Below are positions 7,915 through 16,200 of a DNA stretch of 23,583 bases, piece by piece. The notes under the pieces were generated by a model. It was not told the DNA's origin. It saw nothing but the letters and a program-made list of their open reading frames with translations, and ran no database searches. Location of the stretch: the NCBI GenBank assembly GCA_031551725.1, contig JAVBNF010000056.1:1-23583 (forward strand), read 5' to 3'. A program made the position numbers and the translations under genes. This DNA is from JAVBNF01 sp031551725. Its GTDB lineage: Bacteria; Bacteroidota; Bacteroidia; Bacteroidales; P3. The first letter of the stretch is position 1. Each line of letters begins with the position of its first letter.

Positions 7915-8433
7915 ATGAAAAAAAGTATTAAAATTTTAGCGCTTATCGTGATGATTTGCGTTTCCGGCCGCGCCGCAGCTGCAGACCAACACTTAAAACT
8001 TGGTCATATTAACTCTGCAGAACTGCTTCGTATGATGCCTGAAACGGATTCGGTGGAGAAAAAATTGCAGGCTTATGCCAAAGAAGTGGAAGAAACCATG
8101 AAATCGATGGAAAATGAGTTGCAAACACGTTACACCGAATATCAAAATCAACAAGCACAACTATCTGATTTGTTAAAAGCTGCTAAAGTACGCGAATTGC
8201 AGGATTTGCAAAGCCGTTTGGAAGATTTCAGTAAGCAAGCTCAACAAGATTTGCAGACGCAAAAAGAAAAATTCTTGTCGCCTATTATTGATAAAGCACA
8301 AAAAGCGATTTCGGAAGTAGCGAAAGAACAAAGTTTTAGCTATGTTTTTGATGTAAGCAGCGGTGCAGTGCTTTATACTGACGGTGGTGAAGATTTGATG
8401 CCCTTGGTGAAGAAAAAATTAGGCTTGAAATAG
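7915..8433 (+). CDS. ompH: OmpH/Skp-family periplasmic chaperone, copy 2
   Basis: A 172-residue paralogue of the preceding gene, 31 nt downstream. It has a signal peptide (about 1-23, RAAAAD), the OmpH opening LKLGHINSAELLRMMPETD, a long coiled coil (about 50-125, rich in Gln/Glu/Lys) and the closing FSYVFDVSSGAVLY strand pair. The C-terminus ends at KKKLGLK, the usual end for this family. Tandem ompH genes after bamA are typical of Bacteroidales (as in P. gingivalis), and the pair may serve different clients or form mixed trimers; this last point is inference. Confidence 0.93.
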   Translation: MKKSIKILALIVMICVSGRAAAADQHLKLGHINSAELLRMMPETDSVEKKLQAYAKEVEETMKSMENELQTRYTEYQNQQAQLSDLLKAAKVRELQDLQSRLEDFSKQAQQDLQTQKEKFLSPIIDKAQKAISEVAKEQSFSYVFDVSSGAVLYTDGGEDLMPLVKKKLGLK

Positions 8434-8444
8434 TTTTTCGAAGC

Positions 8445-9212
8445 ATGCAAAATCTTTCCGTAGTCATCATTACGCTCAACGAAGAGCGTAATATCGGACG
8501 ATGTTTGGAATCCGTTCAAAAGATAACGGACGACATCGTTGTGATGGATTCCGGTTCTGCCGACCGGACGGAGGATATTTGCCGTGCTTATCCAAACGTA
8601 AATTTTCAAAAAACTGTTTGGAAAGGCTATTCGGAAACTAAAAATCAAGCGGCCGCTTTTGCAAAATACGATTTCATCCTTTCGTTGGACGCCGATGAGG
8701 TCGTTTCTGAGAAGTTGGAACAATCATTGTTGAGTATGCTCCATGCTGATTGTTTGAAAGGGGCTTATTCCATGAATAGATTGACAAATTATTGTGGTTC
8801 ATGGATTAAGCATACAAGTTGGTATCCGGATACAAAAATCAGAATTTGGAATAAGAATGAAGGCCGATGGGAGGGCGATTTGCACGAGAAAGTGGAATTC
8901 TCCCGTCCGGTTGCCGTTTCGCATTTAAAGGGCGATTTGCTGCATTACTCGTATTATTCAGTTGCCGATCATGTTCGGAAAATCGACGGATATACGAGCT
9001 TGGGTGCAAAAGTTGCGTTTGAAAAAGGTAAAAAAGCATCGTTGTTGAAATTGATCTTTTCAGGTCCTGTACGTTTTTTTAAAGATTATTTTATTAAACT
9101 GGGATTTTTGGATGGTTATGCTGGTTTTCAGGTGGCCAAAATGTCGGCATTTTTAAGCTACTTAAAATATGCCAAGCTGCGTGATATGTATCGTTTGAAC
9201 ATAAAGTCTTGA
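8445..9212 (+). CDS. Family 2 glycosyltransferase (WaaE/KdtX-like)
   Basis: A 255-residue GT-A fold glycosyltransferase, probably acting at the inner face of the cytoplasmic membrane. Visible motifs are VVIITLNEERNI (6-17), the nucleotide-binding VVMDSGSADRT (Asp35, Asp40), the DxD-type metal site LDADE (Asp82-Asp84), and WEGDLHEKVEF, where the acceptor-side HE pair sits. The C-terminal part (about 205-245) has amphipathic/hydrophobic helices common in the WaaE/KdtX branch, which adds hexose to LPS core in other bacteria. The exact sugar and acceptor cannot be read from the sequence. It follows ompH2 by only 11 nt with no terminator, so it likely shares the bamA transcript. Confidence 0.88.
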   Translation: MQNLSVVIITLNEERNIGRCLESVQKITDDIVVMDSGSADRTEDICRAYPNVNFQKTVWKGYSETKNQAAAFAKYDFILSLDADEVVSEKLEQSLLSMLHADCLKGAYSMNRLTNYCGSWIKHTSWYPDTKIRIWNKNEGRWEGDLHEKVEFSRPVAVSHLKGDLLHYSYYSVADHVRKIDGYTSLGAKVAFEKGKKASLLKLIFSGPVRFFKDYFIKLGFLDGYAGFQVAKMSAFLSYLKYAKLRDMYRLNIKS

Positions 9213-9224
9213 TAGACTGCTGCA

Positions 9225-9270
9225 ATTTTGCGGTGGACTATTTATATATTAACTCACACATTCGCAAAAT
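9225..9270 (+). promoter_or_regulatory. Inverted repeat in the galE leader, abutting the start codon
   Basis: ATTTTGCG (9225-9232) is matched by CGCAAAAT (9263-9270), the last base lying directly before the galE ATG. The 30-nt loop is AT-rich. If formed in the mRNA, the stem would mask the initiation region. The GC content is low and no partner protein site is recognisable, so this may be chance. Confidence 0.3.
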
Positions 9271-10302
9271 ATGAAAACTTCGAAAAAAATAATGGTTACC
9301 GGTGGTGCCGGATTTATTGGTTCACACACTGTTGTTGAGCTTCAAAACAGAGGCTTTGAAGTTGTCGTTGTTGATGATTTATCCAATTCGAAAATCGAAG
9401 TTTTGGATGGAATAGCTCAAATTACGGGACAAAAACCTGCTTTTGAAAAAGTAGATTTAGCCGATGCTTCTGCTTGTAATGCGTTATTTGATAAGCATGC
9501 GGATGTGGTTGCGGTGATTCATTTCGCAGCCAAAAAGGCTGTTGGAGAGTCGGTTGAAAAACCGCTGATGTATTACCGGAATAATTTGGATTCGCTGATG
9601 TATATTCTTGAAAATATGCAGCGTAAATCCATGAAAAATTTAGTGTTTTCTTCATCTTGTACGGTTTATGGCCAGCCAATTGTTTTACCGGTAACGGAAG
9701 ATGCGCCGGTTATGAAAGCTGAATCGCCATACGGAAATACCAAGCAAATTGCCGAAGAAATCATTAGCGATGTTTGCAAAGCAAGTGAAATTCGCTGCAT
9801 TGCGTTACGCTATTTTAATCCAATTGGCGCACACGAAACGGCTTTGATTGGTGAACTTCCGCTTGGTGTTCCCAATAATTTGATACCTTATGTAACGCAA
9901 ACTGCTGTGGGTATTCGCGAGTGTTTGAGCGTGTTTGGAAGTGATTATGATACGCCGGATGGTACGCCGATTCGAGATTATATTCATGTGGTCGACTTAG
10001 CCAAAGCCCACGTGGTGGCGGTTGAACGGATGTTGAATGATGAGCAGAAAAATAACGTCGAGTTTTTCAACCTTGGAACGGGCAACGGATACAGTGTTTT
10101 AGATATTATTAAAAGTTTTGAACGCGTTTCCGGGCAAAAATTGAATTATAAAATTGTCGGTCGTCGTGCCGGAGATATTGAAAAAATTTGGGCCAATCCC
10201 ACATTTGCCAATAATGAATTGGGTTGGAAAGCCGAAAAATCGTTGGATGAAATGATGTCAAGTGCGTGGAAATGGCAACAAAAGTTAATTATTAATGGTT
10301 AA
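9271..10302 (+). CDS. galE: UDP-glucose 4-epimerase
   Basis: A 343-residue NAD-dependent short-chain dehydrogenase/reductase that interconverts UDP-glucose and UDP-galactose for surface polysaccharide or galactose use. Clear motifs are the Rossmann GGAGFIGSH (11-19), the acidic NAD-binding VVVVDDLSN (31-39), SSSCTVYG (127-134) holding the catalytic Ser/Thr, and the YGNTK pair Tyr154/Lys158. Later GalE landmarks include ALRYFNPIGAH, PNNLIPYVTQ, GTPIRDYIHVVDLAKAH and FNLGTGNGYSV. Length is typical. The last five residues (LIING) and the stop are encoded by the first copy of an AT-rich repeat, replacing the usual C-terminal tail. It lies 58 nt after the glycosyltransferase. Confidence 0.96.
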   Translation: MKTSKKIMVTGGAGFIGSHTVVELQNRGFEVVVVDDLSNSKIEVLDGIAQITGQKPAFEKVDLADASACNALFDKHADVVAVIHFAAKKAVGESVEKPLMYYRNNLDSLMYILENMQRKSMKNLVFSSSCTVYGQPIVLPVTEDAPVMKAESPYGNTKQIAEEIISDVCKASEIRCIALRYFNPIGAHETALIGELPLGVPNNLIPYVTQTAVGIRECLSVFGSDYDTPDGTPIRDYIHVVDLAKAHVVAVERMLNDEQKNNVEFFNLGTGNGYSVLDIIKSFERVSGQKLNYKIVGRRAGDIEKIWANPTFANNELGWKAEKSLDEMMSSAWKWQQKLIING

Positions 10303-10394
10303 TTATTAATGGTTAATGAAGCTGTGCCTCCATTAATTTTATACTCTAAAATACTAAACGAGAAGCTCATTAATCATTAACCATTAACCATTAA
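10284..10394. repeat. AT-rich repeat cluster with inverted arms, copies 2 and 3
   Basis: Two tandem copies of TTAATTATTAATGG (10285-10298 and 10299-10312) are followed by TTAATGAAGCT. After a 40-nt spacer the complementary pattern AGCTCATTAATCATTAACCATTAACCATTAA-like (10364-10394) follows, giving an imperfect stem. The left arm contains the galE stop codon, and the right arm ends exactly at the ATG of the next gene. The units match those at 2921-2955. It could be a MITE-like or REP-like intergenic element, a transcript-end hairpin, or simple-sequence expansion. Confidence 0.7.
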
Positions 10395-10985
10395 ATGATG
10401 CAATATTTATTTTTTATATTATCCATATTTTTGAGCATCCCGGTTTTTGCGCAGATGAAGATTGGAGGTGATCCCACAACAATTAATTCGTCTGCAATTC
10501 TGGAATTGGAAAGTACAAATTCGGCTTTACGATTGCCGCGAATGACAAATGCGCAACGTGATAGTATGCAATATCCTACAAATGGAATGATGATTTACAA
10601 TGCAGAAACCAATTGTATCGATTATGCCAAATCCGACGGGAAGTGGTATTCGCTTTGTTCGAGTTTGGATGCGGCAGAAATTCCTGCCGACAGTTGTTTT
10701 CCTGTAAATTTACGACCGGAAGCATTGTTGGGAACGATTAATCAAACGAATCATACGGCCGATTTGTATGCAAATAATTTGACCAATTATCCGCAATTGC
10801 AGGGCAAGTGGAGTATTTTGCAAGGAGCTTCTTTAGGGGAAGCATTTGTTTATGTGAATTCGGATTTGACCATTTTTGCCGGTAAGGCCGGGCAAACTTA
10901 CACGTTGCTTTGGAGCATTACGAATCCGAACCGATGCGGTACTTCACGCACGCGTTCTACGACATTAATCGTTCATTTTAATTAA
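10395..10985 (+). CDS. Small secreted protein, stand-alone copy of the N-terminal module of the 13276-16851 protein
   Basis: A 196-residue exported protein with a signal peptide (1-19, cut after VFA/Q). Two parts follow. Residues about 20-95 carry ILELESTNSALRLPRM and PTNGMMIYNAETNC, a pattern common at the start of Bacteroidota surface proteins ('LELES..KGLLLPRMT..QR....NG..IYNT'). Residues about 100-196 form an Ig/PKD-like β-domain with LQGKWSILQG and TYTLLWSITNPNRCG. The whole mature protein aligns with residues ~30-205 of the large minus-strand FISUMP protein. It has no sorting domain of its own. It lies 7 nt ahead of the CHU_C gene, suggesting a shared transcript and perhaps physical association. 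Function unknown. No good -7 box is visible upstream, so transcription may come from galE. Confidence 0.75.
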   Translation: MMQYLFFILSIFLSIPVFAQMKIGGDPTTINSSAILELESTNSALRLPRMTNAQRDSMQYPTNGMMIYNAETNCIDYAKSDGKWYSLCSSLDAAEIPADSCFPVNLRPEALLGTINQTNHTADLYANNLTNYPQLQGKWSILQGASLGEAFVYVNSDLTIFAGKAGQTYTLLWSITNPNRCGTSRTRSTTLIVHFN

Positions 10986-10992
10986 AACGGTG

Positions 10993-12372
10993 ATGAGAGT
11001 CTATGCATGGATAATAGGCTTGTTGTTGTGCTTTCAAAATCTGTCTGCACAAAATCTGTATATCGATTCTACGGCAGTTGTTCGGATTGATAAAGTTTCT
11101 GTGAATGCCTATGCCGTTTACCATAACGGTCGAATTTATCTACCGGATAGTGGTCGGATTGATTTCTTTGGAAGAGCATGGATACAAAATCCTTTTTCGA
11201 GAATGGATGGTAACGGCGCTTTGGCGGTAATGGGAGCAGTAGATTTGACAATTCCCAACGTCTCCATTCCTAATTTGGTACTTATGGGAGGCTATGTAAA
11301 TATGGCTACAGATCTTGAAATTAGAAATTCTTTAATTTTTGAAAGAGGAGAATTGATGTTGTACGATTATACATTATCGTTTCCCAATGGTCTTTCAATA
11401 AAAAATTATGGAGTTCGAAATAGAATTAATTTTTCAAAATGGAGTGTCGGGAAAATAAAATTTCCTGTTAATGGCTTGGATTCCTTAGAGCTTCCTATTG
11501 GGCATTGGGGCTACAAATATGATGCTATTCGTATATATCCTAAAAATCGCAGTTCAATGTTTGAAATTGAGTTGCAGGAAACATATGAAGAATTTGGACT
11601 ACATTTGAATTGGAAGTTAAAAAGTGATGAAGATGTTTCTATAGATGTTGACCTTCAGCATGATTTCTCAGCACAAGACCGCTGTTATGATACTGCAACC
11701 AGCTATGTTTCTGCATATAATCCTATAACACAACGATGGGATACGGCTTTGACGCCGGACATAAACGCCCAACCCATTGGAGATACAATTGGAGGGAACG
11801 GAGAGTTTGAGGTGTTGCACGGTGCGAAAACCTATTCTTTAAAAGCAAACGAGCCTTTATTGTTGACAAAATTGAGCGCTTCCCGTTCGGTTACTTTAAG
11901 TAACAATACGATGAATAATATTGCAGTTAAAGGCACGCCGATTACATTTACGGCTTCGCCTCCAACAGCGCAAAGTTATGATTTTAAAGTTGATGGACAT
12001 TCTTATCAGCAGGGCGCTTCTTCACAATTTACAACCAATCGGCTGGAAGACGGTAATATGATTCAGGTGCAAGCTGTGTATGCAGACGGTTGTACGCAAT
12101 TCGATAATCAAACCATTTATTTGATTGATATTCCCAATGCATTTACGCCGTATAATGTAGATGGGCGTAATGATTTTTTTATGCAAGGATATTCCATCGA
12201 AATATACAACGCATGGGGACAAACGATTTTTAAAGGCGACGACGGATGGGATGGCACGCATAACGGCAAACTGGTTCCGCCCGACGTTTATTATTATACA
12301 ATAAGTATTAAATCCGGCGAAAACGTGGATGCGGCGCAGTTTCGCGGAAGCGTAAAAGTATTGAAAAAATGA
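10993..12372 (+). CDS. Secreted protein with CHU_C / gliding-motility type-B T9SS C-terminal domain
   Basis: A 459-residue exported protein with a signal peptide at about 1-19 (cut near LSAQ). The N-terminal half is β-rich, with successive short strands such as VLMGGYVNMATDLEIRNSL and GELMLYDYTLSF, resembling the repetitive β-helix-like regions of Bacteroidota adhesins. The middle has an Ig/PKD-like stretch (about 295-375). The last 80 residues are a CHU_C domain: IPNAFTPYNVDGRNDFF, EIYNAWGQTIF, GWDGTHNGK, PPDVYYYTI, FRGSVKVLKK. This is the type-B sorting signal for the type IX system, known to depend on a neighbouring PorP/SprF protein, and the next gene is one. GTG 10990 is an alternative start just ahead of ATG 10993. 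The cargo's role is not evident; adhesion is a guess. Confidence 0.85.
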   Translation: MRVYAWIIGLLLCFQNLSAQNLYIDSTAVVRIDKVSVNAYAVYHNGRIYLPDSGRIDFFGRAWIQNPFSRMDGNGALAVMGAVDLTIPNVSIPNLVLMGGYVNMATDLEIRNSLIFERGELMLYDYTLSFPNGLSIKNYGVRNRINFSKWSVGKIKFPVNGLDSLELPIGHWGYKYDAIRIYPKNRSSMFEIELQETYEEFGLHLNWKLKSDEDVSIDVDLQHDFSAQDRCYDTATSYVSAYNPITQRWDTALTPDINAQPIGDTIGGNGEFEVLHGAKTYSLKANEPLLLTKLSASRSVTLSNNTMNNIAVKGTPITFTASPPTAQSYDFKVDGHSYQQGASSQFTTNRLEDGNMIQVQAVYADGCTQFDNQTIYLIDIPNAFTPYNVDGRNDFFMQGYSIEIYNAWGQTIFKGDDGWDGTHNGKLVPPDVYYYTISIKSGENVDAAQFRGSVKVLKK

Positions 12373-13274
12373 TAAAACGTTTTACGATATTTTGTTTGTT
12401 TACCTTGTTATCTGACTTGTATGCTCAGCAAGATCCGCAAATTGCACATCGTTTGCAAAATGTAGCGATGTATAATCCTGCGGCTGCCGGTGCTAATCAG
12501 ATGTTTGATGTGGCTTTATTGGCGCGTCAGCAATGGGTGGGAATAGACGGTGCGCCAACGGTTTTGAACTTAAATGCTTCCCAATATTTTTCAGCTATTT
12601 CTTCCGGAGTGGGGATTAATGTAGTGAATTCAACACGTTCCAACAATAATAATTTAAATTTAACGGCTAATTATAGTTTTCAAGCGCGCGTGAATGACGA
12701 TGCGGCTTTGCGATTCGGTATTGGTGGCGGAATGTATTACATGCATCAAGGCGAAAACACATTTCTGGAAGACGATGATCCGTATTTTTATCAAGAAAAA
12801 ACAACAGTTTTACCCGATTTGAACTTGGGAATTGAATATGACGGTCAGATTTTACGTTTGGGAATTGCCGTCGATCATTTGTTTAAATTTAAAGAAGATG
12901 TGTATGCTCCCGACCGGCATTACTATGCTTATGGTCAACTTGCCATTCCTGTTTTGGAAGAATGGGAACTGATACCTGGCGCAATGGCTGTTTTTTCTCC
13001 GGTGAAAAATCAGGTCGATATGAGCGCTTTGGTGAGATGGAACAAGCAAATATGGGTGGGTTTCGGCTATCGTACCGAAGATGCTTATTCGGTTTTTGTG
13101 GGAGCGAAATTCATGGATATGTGGACCGTTTCTTATGCTTATGATTTCCGTATGGATAATACTGCTTCCAATTTTTCTTCACACGAACTTATGTTAACAC
13201 TGCAAATGGACTGGTTTCGCGAAAATACCTATTTGCAACAAGGTTCTTCGCTTCGTCGCAAATATGATTGGTAG
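12369..13274 (+). CDS. PorP/SprF-family outer-membrane protein, likely partner of the CHU_C protein
   Basis: A 301-residue outer-membrane protein with a signal peptide (about 1-19, LYAQ). The opening QDPQIAHRLQNVAMYNPAAAGAN is the hallmark of the PorP/SprF family, followed by ARQQWVGIDGAPTVLNLN. The rest is a β-barrel of alternating strands, including FGIGGGMYYM, LNLGIEY and SVFVGAKFMDMWTVSYAYDF near the end. PorP belongs to the T9SS core complex, while SprF-like members help export and attach type-B cargo such as SprB. The ATG overlaps the stop of the CHU_C gene (ATGA at 12369-12372), so translation is coupled, and the cargo-partner reading is more likely than the core PorP role. It ends 1 nt from the convergent large FISUMP gene. 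Confidence 0.9.
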   Translation: MIKRFTIFCLFTLLSDLYAQQDPQIAHRLQNVAMYNPAAAGANQMFDVALLARQQWVGIDGAPTVLNLNASQYFSAISSGVGINVVNSTRSNNNNLNLTANYSFQARVNDDAALRFGIGGGMYYMHQGENTFLEDDDPYFYQEKTTVLPDLNLGIEYDGQILRLGIAVDHLFKFKEDVYAPDRHYYAYGQLAIPVLEEWELIPGAMAVFSPVKNQVDMSALVRWNKQIWVGFGYRTEDAYSVFVGAKFMDMWTVSYAYDFRMDNTASNFSSHELMLTLQMDWFRENTYLQQGSSLRRKYDW

Positions 13275-13275
13275 T

Positions 13276-16200
13276 TTAAGGTAGTTTTACACATCGGATA
13301 GACATACCGTAATCACTCGCACCTATGGCGCGTGTTACTTGGTTAACTTCGCTGAAAATATAGCGGCACCAAGAATTAGCCAGGTTGTCGTGAGTGTTTG
13401 ATGTCCAGAAAAATCCTCCCAATCCACGATCTTCAAAAATTTCATTCCCTTGCGGATACCATGTTCTTAAGCCTGCCGGCAAAGCGGAAAATCCCCAAGA
13501 GTCTGTTCCGGCAGTGCTGTCGAGTTCGCTCACGAATGCACTTTGCAAATCGCGTGGACGTGCAATGGCTGTGGATTTTATTTTATGTCCCGCGCCAACA
13601 ATGGCAGGGCTTCCCAAGTGTTCTTCGTTCTCGTGTCCCGGAACAGGATCTACGGTATTGTTGACTGTTCGTCTGTGGTTTTGAATACCTGCCGCCGTTT
13701 CAACCATGTTGAGCATGTTTCCGAATGTGCGATCGTCGGGCAGATACCAACCGGGTGGACAAACGCCTTGGATTTTGGGTTGATTGTCATTTTCGGGCGT
13801 TTCCAAATTAACAATATTTCCTTCAAAATCGACAATGTCGCCCGTTCCGTTAAGCATAACCGAAGTGCCGAACGTATATAACGCTCCCCAAACATTGCAA
13901 TTTTGGATATCCGAACTATTTGCACGTCCACCGACAGGAGTGCCGCCCGGACACCAAAAGCAAGAAGTGCAAGTATTGCGGCTGTTGGGATTGAATGTTA
14001 AAACACTTCCGGCATCTCCTTGATAATTGAGGTTTTCGGCCATCCACCAATTATTGTCGGGCATAAGAACAGCGCGGTATTGCTTGTTGTCGCGGCAATC
14101 GACAAAACTTGCAAAAGAGCCGACGGAAAGTCCTTGTCTATGAAAACCGGCGCAATTAACGAGAGAAATGTCGAAACTGTCGTGAATAGGGCAGAGGCCG
14201 TCATCATTAAAAGCATTTACATAAAGTTTAAATGTTTTTGACCAGTCGTTAAAATCTAAAACACGTTTGCGCGAAACGAGGATGTTATTGTCAATCTGCA
14301 TCGTATCGAACGCCGCCGGAGAGAATGCACTTTGATCAATCGCATAAGAAAAAGACCAAATACCTCGTTCGATATCCCGATCAACGGCGTAAACCAAAGC
14401 ATCATACAATACGGAGTCGGCATTTCGAGCATAAACATATCCGCTATTTATTGCAATTTTATCATTATGCGGAATGCAAAGCGTGGTAAATTCGACAGTC
14501 GAACTGTAGCTATAAGATTCACATTCGTTTTTAACATAAGCTACAAAATAATAGGTCTTATTTGCACGCAAGCTGTCTGTTTTTACCGAAAACCATGCTG
14601 TGTCGTTTGCGCTTACAGCTGTTTTCCTTGTTCCGTTAAGCCACGGCATAGGCGTTGTGTCGTAAATAAAGCCTTTTTCTAAAATTGTTAGATTTTCATT
14701 ATCAATCAAACGTCCCCATAGAACGGCATCTTTGTACGTAATGTCGGTTGTTTTTGAAGTGTCCATTGGCAACGCTACACAAAACGGCGGATAATAATTA
14801 GTGTCGGAAACACAGCGCACGGGCAAGGCGTACGATTTTGGATAAAAATTCCGTTCAATCATTGCGCGGCTAAGCTCCCGGTGGCGTATCCATGCGCTAT
14901 CAGCTGTGTGTTGGGAAGACGACCAGAAATAAATATCGGTTCCGCGATTTTCGAATAAAGCCGTTCTTCTTCCTGTTGGAAATCCCGAAAAAGCCCACTG
15001 GTCGCTTCCGTTAAACATGCCGTTTCCTTTGTTGTAGGCAATGGTGTCGGATGCCGTTCCATTTTCTGCAGATTTAAATCGTGTCCCTGCGCTATTGATC
15101 GAACTGGATCCTTTATATCCGGAGGTCGTATTATCATTGTAATCGTGATTTTGTGTGCCCCCTGGAGGCTCAAGGTGATTGAGCATGTTTCCCCATTCGC
15201 GGTCGTCGGCCACATGCCAGCCTTGCGGACAAATGCCCGGTATAAGCGGACGAACAGCTTGGTCGGGCGTTGCCGGATTCACAATATTACCTTTGTTGTC
15301 TATAATATTTCCGATTCCATTTAGTGAAACAGCTGTTGAAAAAGCATAGAGTGCACCCCATGTATTGCAGGCTTCGCGCCGGTTAGAGTCGCCATCGTTG
15401 CCCGGACACCAAAACGAAGATTTCACACACGGGTCGTTTCCTTGTACAGGATTACATGGCGAAGTAGACAAACGTTGATAAGAGAGTCCTTTTTGATAAT
15501 TTAAGTTCTGCGCCAGCCACCAGTTGTTATCCGGCATTTTAACCGTTCGGTATTGCTTTTTGTCGCGTTTATCAACGAAAGTTCCAAAACTTCCTTCCCA
15601 ATTTGCAGATACATAAAAGCCCGTATCTGCAATAAGAATGCGGAACGTATCAGAAACCGGACATAGACCGTAATCATTCGCGGCATGTACGGCGATATAA
15701 AAATATTTATTCAAATCGATTTGTGAGATTGGCTGCTTTTTCGAAAGCCACAAACGATGCTGCGTGTAATTTTGATTAAACGCATTTGCCGGAAACTGTC
15801 CGTCGATAAGCGAAAAATCAAAACTCCATTTTCCGAATTCGATATAAAGATCGGTGTTGTAAATAAGAGGGTAAAAAGCAACGCTGTCCGCATCTTTGTA
15901 ATAGGCAAAACCATTGTTAAGCGTGATTTTGTTCGGATTTTGAATGCAAAGCGTGGTAAATATTTGCTGGGGGCCGTAAATCATTCCGCACTCGGATGTT
16001 TTCACGTAAGGGCGCACATAATAAGTGGTGTAGGCTTTCAGATTTGTCAAGGTTGCAGATAAAACGCCTGTTGTGTCGGCAACTGTTTTTTTGTAGAAAT
16101 CGGAATTTGGCAGGATGTCGTAAACAAAGCCTCTTTCGAGAATAGAAACGGTGTCCAAGAGTTGTACGTCGGAACTTACTTCCGCCTCATCAACAGTGAT

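Noticed and set aside
10284..10394. CRISPR array
   Set aside because: The repeats are short, AT-only, partly inverted and lack regular unique spacers.
14859..15215. 118-codon frame overlapping the large FISUMP gene
   Set aside because: It shares the strand with the FISUMP domain but in another frame; the FISUMP landmarks settle the true frame.
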